Source of the DNA: Marinilabiliales bacterium
Lineage (GTDB): Bacteria; Bacteroidota; Bacteroidia; Bacteroidales; PUMT01
Assembly: GCA_007695015.1 (NCBI GenBank)
Contig: REEN01000049.1
Location: 1 to 35,864 of the forward strand
Reading direction: 5' to 3'
DNA: 35,864 bases
The notes under the pieces were generated by a model that was not told the DNA's origin, searched no databases, and saw only the letters and a program-made list of their open reading frames with translations. This document shows, in pieces, positions 8,416 to 17,593 of this stretch (within the stretch, counting starts at the first letter, position 1; each line of letters begins with the position of its first letter). Both the position numbers and the translations under genes were made by a program.

Positions 8416-10490
8416 CTGTCAAGCCAGGCGAAAAACTCCCTCTGCCACAGTATCCCGTTCTGCGGCTGGAGCACCCAGTGCCCCTCATTCGGGAAGTGCA
8501 GGTACCTGGCCGGTATTCCTCTCAGCCTGGCTATATTGAAAGCCTGCATCCCTTCGGTATAGGGCACCCTGTAGTCCAGCTCCCCGGTTATGATCAGTAT
8601 AGGCGTGTCCCAGTTCTCAACGAACAGGTGAGGTGAGAAGCGGTCATAGCTTACAGGCCTTGGCCTTCTCCAGAACGGTCCGCCCAGGTCGTGATTGACA
8701 AAGAATGTCTCCTCTGTTGCCGCGTACATGCTTTCGAGGTTGAACACGCCGTTGTGCGAGATGAATGCCCTGAAGCGGCCCTGGTGCGTTCCGGCAAGCT
8801 GGAAAACCGAGTATCCGCCGAAGCTTGCCCCCACGGCGCCCAGCCGGCTATCATCAATGTAGTGTTCGGCTGCAAGCTTGTCGATGGCAGAGAGGTAGTC
8901 ATCCATAGCCTGTCCTCCCCAGTCGCCGCTTATCTGCCTGTTCCAATCCTGCCCGAAGGTAGGTAGCCCCCGCCTGTTGGGTGCCACAATCACGTAGCCA
9001 TGGGCAGCCATGAGCTGGAAGTTCCAGCGGTATGAGAAGAACTGGCTCACTGCACTCTGCGGCCCCCCCTGGCAGTATAGCAGGGCGGGATATTCCTTCG
9101 ACGAGTCGAAGTCTGGCGGATATATCACCCACACCAGCATATCCTTTCCGTCGGTGGTTTTCACCCATCTTTTGGTTACCGTCCCCATTTCAATGTTGTC
9201 GTAAATATGCCGGTTGGTGAAGGTGAGCTGATTCTCGTTCCCGGTAACGGGATCAATCCTGAAAAGCTCGCTGGCCATCGACATTGACATCTTGTCGGCA
9301 ACCAGCACGTTGCTGCTGACATCGATGGAGTTGATATTGTGAGTTCCGCTGGTTACCTGCCTTACCTCCCGGTTCTGCACGTTAATGCTAAAAACCTGGT
9401 AGGTGGCGTTTATGCCGCTTATGAAATAGATGTGCCTGCTGTCGCTGCTCCATACAAATCCCGATGCATTCTCCTCAAAATCTCTTGTCAGGTAGGTTTT
9501 AACCCCTGTTGAGAGGTTATAGAGAAAGAGTCGCGCCTTATCCGACTCGTAACCCGGGGTCTCCATGCTCTGCCATGCCAGGTAACGGCCGTCGGGTGAG
9601 AAGACAGGGTACTTGTCATATCCCCTGTTCTCCCTTGTTATGTTCGTTGTCTCCCCGGTGTCGAGCGAATAGAGGTAAATATCAGAGTCGGTACTCTGTG
9701 CATATTCGGTCCGCCCCATTTTCTTGCTGGTATAGGCGATCATTTTTCCGTCGCTGCTCCATGCAATCTCAGACTGTCGGTAGAAAGGTCCCAGCGGAGA
9801 GTCGTATTTTTCGCCCTCCATTATATCGGTGGCTTCCCCCAGCGAGCCATCCGTGTACGGTGCAATAAAGATGTGGCTGTAGGAGTAGTTGTGCCAGGCA
9901 GACCAGTGCTTGTACATCAGCTCGTCTTCGATCCGCACATCGATCAGCGGCAGGTCGGGGTACATCTCCTGCGGGGTCTCATCGAGTTTTACCTGCCTGG
10001 TATAATAGATGTGGTCACCTGCCGGCGAATAATTAAAACCTGTTATTCCGCCGTCTATATCCGACACCATTCTCCTGCCTGATCCGTCGGGGGTTACCTC
10101 CCATAACTGCACCGACCCGCTTTCTGCGCTGAGGTAACCAATTCTTTCTCCGTCAGGCCGCCACCTGGCACTGAAGTTCCTTCCCTGGAAATCAGTAAGA
10201 ACACTGACCTCGCTTGTGGCAAGATCAACAACGCAGATGTCTGTCTTGCTCATGTTGGTGTTGTGGTCAAATCTCGACACACTGTAAACGGCCCTGCTGC
10301 CGTCCGGCGAAAGCCTTGGGTCGCTCACCCTTCCGAACTTCCATAGTATTTCGGCAGTTAGATGCCCTCCCGCTATCTCTTCAGGGGTGAGACTGCCTGA
10401 AAAGTCGGCTTCAGGCTCAGCTGGCGTTCTTTCACATGCAGCAGCCACAATGACTGCGAAGGCCATCAATAGAAAATATTTCCTGTCCAT
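8400..10490 (-). CDS. S9-family (prolyl oligopeptidase/DPP-like) lipoprotein peptidase
   Basis: The 696-residue protein has a lipoprotein-type signal (VIVAAAC, Cys19), then a PD40/WD40-like beta-propeller (about 40-430) with repeats such as RLSPDGSRAVYSVS, YSPAGDHIYYT and FSPDGRYLAW, and an alpha/beta-hydrolase domain at the C-terminus. The triad is visible as Ser556 (GASFGGYS), Asp639 (TGELDYRVP) and His671 (NEGHW). Family members cleave short peptides, often after Pro or Ala, in the periplasm; this agrees with peptide scavenging. It starts 11 bp after the recA stop on the same strand, so it is probably co-transcribed with recA, an unusual pairing with no clear functional reason. Confidence 0.92.
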   Translation of the reverse strand: MDRKYFLLMAFAVIVAAACERTPAEPEADFSGSLTPEEIAGGHLTAEILWKFGRVSDPRLSPDGSRAVYSVSRFDHNTNMSKTDICVVDLATSEVSVLTDFQGRNFSARWRPDGERIGYLSAESGSVQLWEVTPDGSGRRMVSDIDGGITGFNYSPAGDHIYYTRQVKLDETPQEMYPDLPLIDVRIEDELMYKHWSAWHNYSYSHIFIAPYTDGSLGEATDIMEGEKYDSPLGPFYRQSEIAWSSDGKMIAYTSKKMGRTEYAQSTDSDIYLYSLDTGETTNITRENRGYDKYPVFSPDGRYLAWQSMETPGYESDKARLFLYNLSTGVKTYLTRDFEENASGFVWSSDSRHIYFISGINATYQVFSINVQNREVRQVTSGTHNINSIDVSSNVLVADKMSMSMASELFRIDPVTGNENQLTFTNRHIYDNIEMGTVTKRWVKTTDGKDMLVWVIYPPDFDSSKEYPALLYCQGGPQSAVSQFFSYRWNFQLMAAHGYVIVAPNRRGLPTFGQDWNRQISGDWGGQAMDDYLSAIDKLAAEHYIDDSRLGAVGASFGGYSVFQLAGTHQGRFRAFISHNGVFNLESMYAATEETFFVNHDLGGPFWRRPRPVSYDRFSPHLFVENWDTPILIITGELDYRVPYTEGMQAFNIARLRGIPARYLHFPNEGHWVLQPQNGILWQREFFAWLDRWLKD

Positions 10491-10501
10491 ATAAAGGTAG
10501 T

Positions 10502-11545
10502 TTAGGTTTTCCTGGGTTGTTTCACGGCTTCCCTGATCTTCGCATCAAGCTCTTCTGTAAGTTCGGGATTGTCAGCCAGCAGCTGTTTTACCGCATCCCT
10601 GCCCTGTCCGAGTTTCGTGTCACCGTAGCTGAACCAGGAACCGCTTTTCTTGATTATCTCATAATCCACGCCAAGGTCAATTATCTCTCCTGTTGCAGAT
10701 ATGCCCTCGCCGTACATGATGTCAAACTCAGCCTTTCTGAAGGGCGGTGCTATCTTGTTCTTCACTATCTTGACCCTGGTGCGGCTGCCAATCACCTCGT
10801 CGCCCTCCTTGATCTGGTTAATGCGGCGAATGTCTATCCTGACCGAGGCGTAAAACTTAAGGGCGTTTCCGCCGGTGGTCGTTTCAGGGTTGCCGAACAT
10901 GACACCTATCTTTTCCCTTAACTGGTTAATGAAAACGCAGCAGGTGCGTGTCTTGCTGATGTTTGCCGTAAGCTTCCTGAGCGCCTGCGACATCAGCCTT
11001 GCCTGAAGGCCCATCTTCGAGTCACCCATTTCTCCTTCAATCTCTGATTTTGGGGTGAGGGCTGCAACGGAGTCAATGACAACGATGTCAATCGCCCCGG
11101 ACCGGATAAGGTGGTCGGCTATCTCAAGAGCCTGCTCACCATTGTCGGGCTGGGAGATCAGCAGGTTCTCAATGTCGACACCCAGCTTCTCGGCATAGAA
11201 ACGGTCGAATGCGTGCTCGGCATCGATAAAGGCTGCTATGCCACCCGTTTTTTGTGCCTGGGCAATGGCATGGATGGCAAGGGTGGTCTTACCCGACGAT
11301 TCGGGTCCGTAAATCTCCACTACCCTGCCTCTCGGGAAGCCCCCGACGCCTATTGCCATGTCGAGTGCTATGGAACCCGAAGGTATTGACGGTACATCAT
11401 CAATTGCCGCGTCTCCCATCTTCATGATGGCTCCCTTGCCATACTCCTTGTCAATCCTGTCGAGCGTAAGCTGCAGAGCTTTCAGCTTTTCCTTGTTCTG
11501 GTTCTGTGTCTTGCTCTCTTTTTTCCCGTTCTCAGTTTTTTCCAT
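10502..11545 (-). CDS. recA: Recombinase A
   Basis: RecA forms the nucleoprotein filament for homologous recombination and SOS co-protease activity. The 347-residue sequence contains Walker [10 protein letters not shown] (80-88), the MAW motif region, loop L1 and L2 signatures ([20 protein letters not shown] and [20 protein letters not shown]), and the [11 protein letters not shown] motif. The N-terminus has a lysine/glutamine-rich extension of about 20 residues before the usual helix [18 protein letters not shown]. The start ATG is 13 bp after the bcp stop. No LexA box is discernible in this short spacer, so transcription probably begins upstream of bcp. Confidence 0.98.
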   Translation of the reverse strand: MEKTENGKKESKTQNQNKEKLKALQLTLDRIDKEYGKGAIMKMGDAAIDDVPSIPSGSIALDMAIGVGGFPRGRVVEIYGPESSGKTTLAIHAIAQAQKTGGIAAFIDAEHAFDRFYAEKLGVDIENLLISQPDNGEQALEIADHLIRSGAIDIVVIDSVAALTPKSEIEGEMGDSKMGLQARLMSQALRKLTANISKTRTCCVFINQLREKIGVMFGNPETTTGGNALKFYASVRIDIRRINQIKEGDEVIGSRTRVKIVKNKIAPPFRKAEFDIMYGEGISATGEIIDLGVDYEIIKKSGSWFSYGDTKLGQGRDAVKQLLADNPELTEELDAKIREAVKQPRKT

Positions 11546-11558
11546 TTAATTCAAAAGG

Positions 11559-12023
11559 TTAGTTATATAAAGCCATTATCTGTTCCGCGTGGTTTTTTGT
11601 GTCCACCTTGGGTATCACATGCTCGATTATGCCGTCTTCAGATATCACAAAGGTGGTCCTTATCACTCCCTCATATGATTTACCGTACATTTTCTTTTCA
11701 CCCCAGGCACCGTAAGCTTTCAGCATATTCTTTTCAGTGTCGGCAATAAGATGGAACGGCAGGTTGTGCTTTTCGGCAAAGTTTCTGTGGGATCTCTCGC
11801 TGTCGGGACTTACGCCTACCACTACGAACCCTGCATCCAGCAGCCTGTCGTAACCATCCCTCAGGCTGCATGCCTCTGAAGTGCACCCGGGCGTGTTGTC
11901 TTTGGGATAGAAATAGAGGATTACTTTTTTTCCCTTAAGGTTTTCAAGACTGACCTCCTGTCCGCCATGGTCCTTTACCGAAAAAGACGGCGCCTTGTCA
12001 CCGGTTTTGAGTTTAGTTGCCAT
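11559..12023 (-). CDS. bcp: Thioredoxin-dependent thiol peroxidase (BCP/PrxQ)
   Basis: This 154-residue peroxiredoxin reduces hydrogen peroxide and alkyl hydroperoxides using thioredoxin. The motif FYPKDNTPGCTSEACSLRD contains the peroxidatic Cys (PGCT) and the resolving Cys five residues later, typical of atypical 2-Cys BCP enzymes. I chose the ATG giving MATKLKTGDKAPSF; an in-frame ATG 17 codons upstream would add residues not seen in the family. It is the first gene of the minus-strand recA cluster. Confidence 0.94.
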   Translation of the reverse strand: MATKLKTGDKAPSFSVKDHGGQEVSLENLKGKKVILYFYPKDNTPGCTSEACSLRDGYDRLLDAGFVVVGVSPDSERSHRNFAEKHNLPFHLIADTEKNMLKAYGAWGEKKMYGKSYEGVIRTTFVISEDGIIEHVIPKVDTKNHAEQIMALYN

Positions 12024-12238
12024 TGTTTTGATTTTTAATAGTTTATAATTCAGTGAAATACCGGTTATAATCATCCGGCAGGGGTCTTACGTAAAGATAA
12101 AAATATTCCGCCGTTAAAACCGGTTTGATATTATATTTTTTATCAACAGCCGTTCAATTAAATTGTTTTCAGGGCTACCGGGTAATACTGCATAAGATAT
12201 TTGCTTCTGTTTTCCCGGCCGGGTCATAACGTTTTTAG

Positions 12239-12255
12239 TTGGCACGCTGCTTGTT
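12239..12255 (+). promoter_or_regulatory. Sigma-54-like promoter upstream of the SPOR gene
   Basis: TTGGCACG-CTGC-TTGTT matches the RpoN consensus YTGGCACG-N4-TTGCW at all positions of the -24 block, but the -12 GC is GT. It is about 107 bp upstream of the proposed ATG at 12362. Apart from this site the 338-base gap 12024-12361 is AT-rich, and I see no gene in it. Confidence 0.4.
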
Positions 12256-12361
12256 ATGTAAATTCCTTTAATTATTGTAATTTTATAACCTGTTTCGGCA
12301 TAGTTATAATTTTATATTGAATGCTGTTTGCCAGCAGCTTAGCTATTTTAAATACCGGGAA

Positions 12362-14326
12362 ATGAAGCATAACATTATTATTGCCTCGCTTTTCATGCTT
12401 TTGTATGCCGGCAGCTACCCTGTTATTGGGCAGCAGGGAGCCTCAGGCCAACCTGCCAGCGCCATTGAGCAGCAGTATGAGGACTACATAAACGGCGCTC
12501 TCCGATACCAGGTGCGTGCCGACTCTCTTTCGCGTTCGGCCAATCAGAAAAGAAGGGAGCTTGCCTTTATCGGCGATGAAGGAAGCAGGAGACAGCTGGA
12601 GAGTACTATTTTTTCGCTTGAAAGGGAATCCTCCAGGGTTCAGGGAAGGGCTGACAGCCTCTACACGCAGGCAAGGGCATTAGAGATCAGAATGACAGCT
12701 TCAGGCAGTGCCGGTGTGCCAGTCTCTCAGGGCAGCACGGCCCGGCAGAATTCCCCTGTACCTGAAGAAAATCCATCACCTGTCCCCGCTACGCCCCTGC
12801 AAGATGAGGGTGACCAGTTACCTGTACCATTTCTTATCCTTGGCAACAAGGATATCAGTCCCTGGCTTACACGAGGCGAGCTTTCCCGGGCTGCAGACCT
12901 CGAAGATGAATTTGCCCGGGCTGAGTATCTGAAGTGGAGGGTTTCTGATATGAACGATGAAAAGAACAGGCTGGAGAGGCAGCTTGAAGCAGGTGTATCA
13001 AGGAGAGACAGGCGGAGGATTGAGCAGAGGATTGATGAGATAGACGAGGAGGTAATTAATCTCCAGTCCGACGCAATTAAGGTGTTCAGTAAAACGCATT
13101 ATCTGCGTTATACCGCTGCATTGAGGTTTCTGGAGGAGCTGCGTGAGGAACAGAAGGACCGGGAAATGGTAAGGAGAGGTATGGACCACCAGAAGCTGGC
13201 TGAAGAAAGTTTCCGTCAGGCAGGATCTCTCAGGGATATGATGTCTGACCTTCGCAGCGGAAAGTACCGGAATGAATATTTGCTAAAGGCTTACGCAGAA
13301 GAGTTAGCAGCCTTTGATGAGCTTGAGAATGCCATGGCCGCCTACACGGCAGTCACCGAAACAGCAGCTGATGGCGTACCACGCAGCACCGACGGGCGCA
13401 TTGATACTGCAGCCGCACTGTCACGTGCTTCGCGCGGTACTGTGCCGGAAACTCCGGGAACGGCTGTCAGGCGTTCAGTCGATTTCGGTTTTTCGGTACT
13501 TCCCGGGACACCATATTCAGAACAGAATCCCATACCTGAGAACCCGGTGTTGCCCGGGGGACTTGCATACAGTGTGCAGCTCGGCATCTTCAATGCAGGA
13601 ACGGCTCCATCGCTTTTTGGCGGCCTCACGCCACTTTTGGCGGAATATGAAGCAGGTGCGCACACCGCAAGGTACAGTGCGGGATTGTTCAGGACACACA
13701 GTGAGGCTGAGCGGGGACTTACAGAGATTAACAGGCAGGGCTTTACAGATGCCTTCATTGTGGCTTACAATAACGGGTCGCGTATACCGGTAATCAGGGC
13801 ACAGCAGATGGAGCGGTCAGCCGCTGAAGCTGCTGCCAGGGATGCCGCCGCCCGGGAGGCTGCTGCAAAAGAATCTGCTGCGAAAGAGGATACTGCAAGG
13901 GAAACTGTCGAAAGAGAGGCTGCTGCCCGGGAGGCCCCTGCCAAAGAGGCTTCTGCACGGGAAACTGCCGCCAAAGAAACTGAATCTATATCCCGGCCCC
14001 GGCCGCAGGAACCTCCCACTGAACCCGAAAGGGTTGCCATTGTTACATTCAGATTGCAGATAGGTGTTTTCAGCAGGATGGTTGACAGAGATGTATATGA
14101 ACGGTGGCAAAGGATGGCCGGCACCAAAAAAGTCGAATATACTGTAAATAACAGGGGACTCTATGTATATACTACCGGAAATTTTAATACTTTTGAGGAG
14201 GCTGTTGCCGTGCGCGACAGGTTCAGGCAGGGGGGAGTTCCCGATGCCTTCCTGGTTGCATACAGGGAAGATATTCGTATCAGCATGGAAGAGGCGGGCA
14301 GTATACTGAACAAACAGCTCCGGTAA
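12362..14326 (+). CDS. Secreted SPOR-domain protein with Ala/Glu repeat linker
   Basis: From the chosen start the protein has 654 residues with a signal peptide (MKHNIIIASLFMLLYAGSYP, cleavage near GQQ). The N-terminal half is charged and helical (about 30-330, coiled coil likely: repeated RQLE, ERQLEAGVSRRDRR, IEQRIDEIDEEV). Two SPOR domains follow: about 398-476 (AYSVQLGIFN ... DAFIVAYNNG) and 557-643 (TFRLQIGVFS ... DAFLVAYRED), separated by a low-complexity linker (about 480-543) of repeated AAREAAAKE-like units. SPOR domains bind denuded peptidoglycan glycan strands at division sites, so a periplasmic cell-envelope role is inferred. An ATG 15 codons earlier would spoil the signal peptide. 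It lies upstream of clpS on the same strand. Confidence 0.85.
   Translation: MKHNIIIASLFMLLYAGSYPVIGQQGASGQPASAIEQQYEDYINGALRYQVRADSLSRSANQKRRELAFIGDEGSRRQLESTIFSLERESSRVQGRADSLYTQARALEIRMTASGSAGVPVSQGSTARQNSPVPEENPSPVPATPLQDEGDQLPVPFLILGNKDISPWLTRGELSRAADLEDEFARAEYLKWRVSDMNDEKNRLERQLEAGVSRRDRRRIEQRIDEIDEEVINLQSDAIKVFSKTHYLRYTAALRFLEELREEQKDREMVRRGMDHQKLAEESFRQAGSLRDMMSDLRSGKYRNEYLLKAYAEELAAFDELENAMAAYTAVTETAADGVPRSTDGRIDTAAALSRASRGTVPETPGTAVRRSVDFGFSVLPGTPYSEQNPIPENPVLPGGLAYSVQLGIFNAGTAPSLFGGLTPLLAEYEAGAHTARYSAGLFRTHSEAERGLTEINRQGFTDAFIVAYNNGSRIPVIRAQQMERSAAEAAARDAAAREAAAKESAAKEDTARETVEREAAAREAPAKEASARETAAKETESISRPRPQEPPTEPERVAIVTFRLQIGVFSRMVDRDVYERWQRMAGTKKVEYTVNNRGLYVYTTGNFNTFEEAVAVRDRFRQGGVPDAFLVAYREDIRISMEEAGSILNKQLR
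13800..13990 (+). repeat. In-frame low-complexity repeat (Ala/Glu/Lys linker)
   Basis: Imperfect 15/30-bp units encoding variants of (A/E)AAREAAAKE repeat about ten times between the two SPOR domains. The region is in frame throughout. Copy number is likely to vary between strains. Confidence 0.7.
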
Positions 14327-14357
14327 CGGTTGCTAAAGAAGTAAACATTAATTCGAA

Positions 14358-14645
14358 ATGGCAGGAGGAGAAGGAACATATACAAGGAACACCCCCGGTG
14401 ATAAAAGAAAGGGTGGAAAAGTAGCGAGGCGTATGCTGGTATTGCACAATGATGATGTGCATACTTTTAACTATGTAACAGATTGCCTGATCGAAGTGTG
14501 CGGTCACGATATGTTGCAGGCCGAGCAATGCACCTGGCTTGTTCATTTCAAGGGCAAATGCGATATACTCAGGGGTGGTTACGCCAAATTGCTTCCATAC
14601 AGGAGGGCAATGGCCGATAAAGGCCTTAAGGTTACTATTGATTAA
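14358..14645 (+). CDS. clpS: ATP-dependent Clp protease adaptor ClpS
   Basis: ClpS delivers N-degron substrates to ClpAP/ClpCP. This 95-residue protein has the family core: LHNDDVHTFNYVTDCLIEVC (about 28-47) with the conserved NDD(V/D)HT substrate-pocket motif, and the following helix (QAEQCTWLVHFKGKC). The basic, flexible N-terminal 25 residues match the unstructured ClpS tail that enters the ClpA pore. It starts 31 bp after the SPOR gene and precedes nfeD by 11 bp, so these genes may form one transcript. The clpA/clpC partner is not in the window. Confidence 0.92.
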   Translation: MAGGEGTYTRNTPGDKRKGGKVARRMLVLHNDDVHTFNYVTDCLIEVCGHDMLQAEQCTWLVHFKGKCDILRGGYAKLLPYRRAMADKGLKVTID

Positions 14646-14656
14646 TATTCTGTAAT

Positions 14657-15127
14657 ATGTCACTTACCGGCATTATACTTATTATATTACTCGGCATCGT
14701 GCTGCTGTGGGTCGAGTTTCTGGTTGCCCCGGGCATAACCATTGCCGGTATAGGAGGTGTTTTGTGCATAGGGACGGGTATCTACCTTTCATATGAGCTA
14801 TACGATACCTCAACGGGAAACTACGTTCTGCTCGGATCGGTCCTGTTCATGTTCCTGAGTGTATATTATTCACTCAAATCCCGTACCTGGCGACGAACAA
14901 TGCTTGAATCGAAACTTGAGGGAAGGGTGAACATTGTAAACGAAGAAACTGTTAAAGCGGGCGATACCGGCATTGCAGCAACCCGCCTTGCCCCAATAGG
15001 CAAAGTGATGATCAACAATGAATATTACGATGCAAAATCGGACGACAATATTATCAACTCCAACACCGCTATCACGGTAGTGAAGGTGCTAAGCGACAAA
15101 CTTATTGTTAAACCAACTAATGAATAG
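14657..15127 (+). CDS. NfeD-family membrane protein
   Basis: The 156-residue protein has two to three N-terminal membrane helices (about 5-25, 28-48 and 54-72) and a C-terminal OB-fold-like domain (about 80-152: [40 protein letters not shown]). This is the short NfeD type that occurs beside flotillin/FloA genes; NfeD is thought to work with flotillin-like scaffolds and an associated serine protease in membrane organisation. Here the NfeD stop is 5 bp before floA, a conserved pairing that supports the call. Confidence 0.88.
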   Translation: MSLTGIILIILLGIVLLWVEFLVAPGITIAGIGGVLCIGTGIYLSYELYDTSTGNYVLLGSVLFMFLSVYYSLKSRTWRRTMLESKLEGRVNIVNEETVKAGDTGIAATRLAPIGKVMINNEYYDAKSDDNIINSNTAITVVKVLSDKLIVKPTNE

Positions 15128-15132
15128 TAATT

Positions 15133-16116
15133 ATGGAAGAAATTGGAATTTACATTTTTATACTGGTAGGGTCACTTGTAGGACTCTGGGTAATACTTTA
15201 CTTCATCCCGGTGGGGATGTGGTTCTCGGCGCTCCTTTCGGGAGTACGGGTATCACTGATCCAGCTGATATTTATGAGGTGGAGGAAGGTGCCCCCTTCA
15301 GTCATCGTGAAGGCGATGATCAACTCAACCAAAGCCGGGCTTACGCTTACGCGCGACCAGCTTGAGGCTCACTACCTGGCAGGAGGTAATGTTATAAACG
15401 TGGTCAATGCTCTCATTTCCGCCGATAAGGCGAACATTCCCCTGGACTTCAAATCGGCAACCGCCATCGACCTTGCAGGGAGGGATGTGTTCCATGCCGT
15501 GCAGATGTCGGTTAATCCCAAGGTGATTGATACGCCCCCGGTAGCTGCAGTTGCCAAAGACGGTATTCAGCTTATTGCAAAAGCCAGGGTTACCGTTCGT
15601 GCCAATATCAAGCAGCTTGTTGGTGGAGCAGGAGAGGAAACTGTTCTTGCCAGGGTAGGCGAGGGTGTTGTATCATCAATTGGTTCGGCTGCATCGCATA
15701 AAGCGGTGCTTGAAAATCCGGATTCCATATCCAAGGTTGTACTGTCAAAAGGGCTTGACGCCGGAACGGCATTTGAGATACTCTCTATCGACATTGCCGA
15801 TATTGACATAGGCAAGAACATTGGTGCAGTGCTGCAGATGGACCAGGCCAATGCCGACAAGAATATTGCCCAGGCCAAGGCCGAGGAGCGACGTGCCATG
15901 GCTGTTGCGCTCGAGCAGGAGAACAAGGCTCTTGCCCAGGAGATGCGTGCCAAAGTTATCGAAGCCGAGGCCGAGGTCCCCAAAGCTATGTCAGATGCCT
16001 TCAGAGCGGGTAATATGGGAGTTATGGATTACATGAAGCTGAAGAATATAGAGGCTGATACCGGTATGCGCGACTCGATCTCGAAGTCGCCCGACTCCGA
16101 CAACAAGAAGAAGTAA
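15133..16116 (+). CDS. floA: Flotillin-like protein FloA
   Basis: FloA (UPF0365/YqfA) organises functional membrane microdomains. The 327-residue product has an N-terminal re-entrant/TM hairpin (about 7-45), a SPFH/PHB-like domain (about 50-250: [55 protein letters not shown]-like segment) and a C-terminal coiled coil rich in Ala and Glu ([19 protein letters not shown]) used for oligomerisation. Length and layout are those of the family. The upstream nfeD gene and a strong terminator downstream define the end of the operon. Confidence 0.95.
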   Translation: MEEIGIYIFILVGSLVGLWVILYFIPVGMWFSALLSGVRVSLIQLIFMRWRKVPPSVIVKAMINSTKAGLTLTRDQLEAHYLAGGNVINVVNALISADKANIPLDFKSATAIDLAGRDVFHAVQMSVNPKVIDTPPVAAVAKDGIQLIAKARVTVRANIKQLVGGAGEETVLARVGEGVVSSIGSAASHKAVLENPDSISKVVLSKGLDAGTAFEILSIDIADIDIGKNIGAVLQMDQANADKNIAQAKAEERRAMAVALEQENKALAQEMRAKVIEAEAEVPKAMSDAFRAGNMGVMDYMKLKNIEADTGMRDSISKSPDSDNKKK

Positions 16117-16138
16117 GCTTGAGACTATACACATTAAT

Positions 16139-16169
16139 AAAAACGGGAAGGTCATCCTTCCCGTTTTTT
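16139..16169 (+). terminator. Terminator after floA
   Basis: AAACGGGAAGG (16141-16151) and CCTTCCCGTTT (16156-16166) form an 11-bp perfect stem with a 4-base loop followed by T residues, 22 bp after the floA stop. The A-run before the stem would also permit action on the minus strand, after the rhodanese gene. Confidence 0.92.
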
Positions 16170-16209
16170 CGTATGGTGCGGTGATATATGCTGACAGTTA
16201 ACCTTCCGA

Positions 16210-16635
16210 TCAGTTCCGGCTGCTGAAATTCTTTCTTGGTTTGAGTGTGCAGGTGCACGAGCCGGTAAGGGATTCCTGTCTGTCAAACTTCATGGGAAGC
16301 CCGTCCCTTTCCCAGTCGAATATGCCACCGTTAAGTCCCGCAATATTTTTGAATCCCTGGCCGGAGAGTATATCAATGGCCTGCCGGAGCTTGTTGCCCA
16401 CCGAATCGGCCACAACAAAATATTTGTCAGCGGGCAGTTCTGAGACCCGGTCTTTAAAGCTGTGAAATGGCAGGTATATCACCTCTTCCACCGCAAAAGC
16501 CTTGTACCCTGTTTCATAATCCTCCCTGATATCGACAAATACGGCTCCCTTTTCCGATGCCTCAAGTGCTTCGCGGGGAGACAGGAAGAGCATGCCGTTA
16601 ACTACCATTCCCAGATTTTCAAATGCATTCTGCAT
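16210..16635 (-). CDS. Rhodanese-fold protein lacking the catalytic Cys
   Basis: The 141-residue protein (start MQNAFENLG; a longer form with 13 extra residues starts at 16674) has the rhodanese pattern: FVDIREDYETGYKAF, the beta-strand YFVVADSVGNKLRQA, and the closing GFKNIAGLNGGIFDWERDG. At the active-site position the usual Cys of the CxxGxR loop is Asp77 (VADSVGNK), so sulfurtransferase activity through the usual residue is not expected. A C-terminal CxC (Cys127, Cys129) followed by a basic tail could take over thiol or metal chemistry; that is speculation. No signal peptide. It is monocistronic, convergent with floA. Confidence 0.85.
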   Translation of the reverse strand: MQNAFENLGMVVNGMLFLSPREALEASEKGAVFVDIREDYETGYKAFAVEEVIYLPFHSFKDRVSELPADKYFVVADSVGNKLRQAIDILSGQGFKNIAGLNGGIFDWERDGLPMKFDRQESLTGSCTCTLKPRKNFSSRN

Positions 16636-16723
16636 AATAATGTGGCTTTTTTTCACGTCTCTTATATAACGCAATATCGGCAGACAGATTTTTTTAAAGG
16701 TACAAAACTCATTCAGGAGACCT

Positions 16724-16731
16724 TATATTTG
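16724..16731 (+). promoter_or_regulatory. Candidate -7 element before the nitroreductase
   Basis: TATATTTG matches TAnnTTTG and lies about 50 bp upstream of the ATG of the SagB-like gene. No TTTG is present 19 bases upstream, so support rests on one element and position. Confidence 0.3.
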
Positions 16732-16781
16732 ACAAATTGTTGCCTATTCAGTAATTTGCAAGACAAACATACTCACAAACA

Positions 16782-17516
16782 ATGGTAGCCATGGAAAAAT
16801 ACCTGATCCCACCGAGAGTCTTTCTGCCGGCGCTGATTGTCTGGCTTTTCCTCTCATCAGTATGCACCGTTTTTGATAAACCCGAACCAAATGAAGATGA
16901 AGCCATGCAGACAGAAACTGTTAATCTGCCCCCTCCAAATCTGAAGGGGGCATTAAGCCTCGAGGAGACACTGAAAGAAAGGCGTTCAGTGCGCCGTTAC
17001 CTGGATGAGCCCCTCGAACTGGAATGGGTTTCTCAGATGCTCTGGGCAGCCCAGGGAATAACCCTGGAGTCACAGGGATTCCGTACCGCACCATCTGCCG
17101 GAGCCACCTTCCCCCTTGAACTTTATGTTGCAGCCGGCAAGGTAACCGGCCTCGATGCCGGACTTTACAGGTATGTGCCTGACGGACACCGGCTGGAGCA
17201 GGTTTCAGGCAGCGATCTGCGCAGCGAGCTTGCAGAAGCCGCACTCGGACAGGGCCAGGTAAGGAATGCCCCGGCCGTGTTCATCATAACGGCTGATTAT
17301 GAGCGGACGGCAGGCCGTTACGGCGAACGCGCCGTTCGTTACGTACATATGGAGGTTGGGCACGCCGGGCAGAACATATGCCTGCAGGCAATAACTTACG
17401 GACTTGGATCAGTTATCGTAGGAGCCTTTAATGACGACCAGGTCAAGTCGGTCCTTGATCTTCCGGCCAACGAAGACCCGCTCTACCTGATCCCGGTGGG
17501 GAAGCCATATCACTGA
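16782..17516 (+). CDS. SagB/ThcOx-type nitroreductase-family oxidoreductase
   Basis: This 244-residue FMN-dependent enzyme has an N-terminal hydrophobic segment (about 12-31, anchor or signal), then the nitroreductase fold: LKERRSVRRYLDEPL (FMN phosphate-binding Arg cluster, about 64-78), RTAPSAGATFPLELYVAA (typical SagB motif), and GQNICLQAITYGLGSVIVGAFND near the C-terminus. SagB-like enzymes oxidise azolines in peptide natural products, but stand-alone secreted homologues are common and of unknown substrate. No cyclodehydratase or precursor gene is nearby, so a RiPP role is not supported. Met4 (MEKYLIPP) is an alternative start. Confidence 0.87.
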   Translation: MVAMEKYLIPPRVFLPALIVWLFLSSVCTVFDKPEPNEDEAMQTETVNLPPPNLKGALSLEETLKERRSVRRYLDEPLELEWVSQMLWAAQGITLESQGFRTAPSAGATFPLELYVAAGKVTGLDAGLYRYVPDGHRLEQVSGSDLRSELAEAALGQGQVRNAPAVFIITADYERTAGRYGERAVRYVHMEVGHAGQNICLQAITYGLGSVIVGAFNDDQVKSVLDLPANEDPLYLIPVGKPYH

Positions 17517-17593
17517 TGCCTGGTGCAATTATATCCCGCATCTGAAACCGGATCGCCAGCTGGCCTGAAACAGTCATTCGACAGGGGGCGGGA

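Noticed and set aside
13842-14127. Additional frames opposite and beside the Ala/Glu linker
   Set aside because: They are shadow frames created by the GC-rich repeats in the SPOR gene, without start signals or homology.
16782-17516. RiPP (azoline) biosynthesis cluster around the SagB-like gene
   Set aside because: No cyclodehydratase, precursor peptide or transporter lies nearby; the protein has its own hydrophobic leader.
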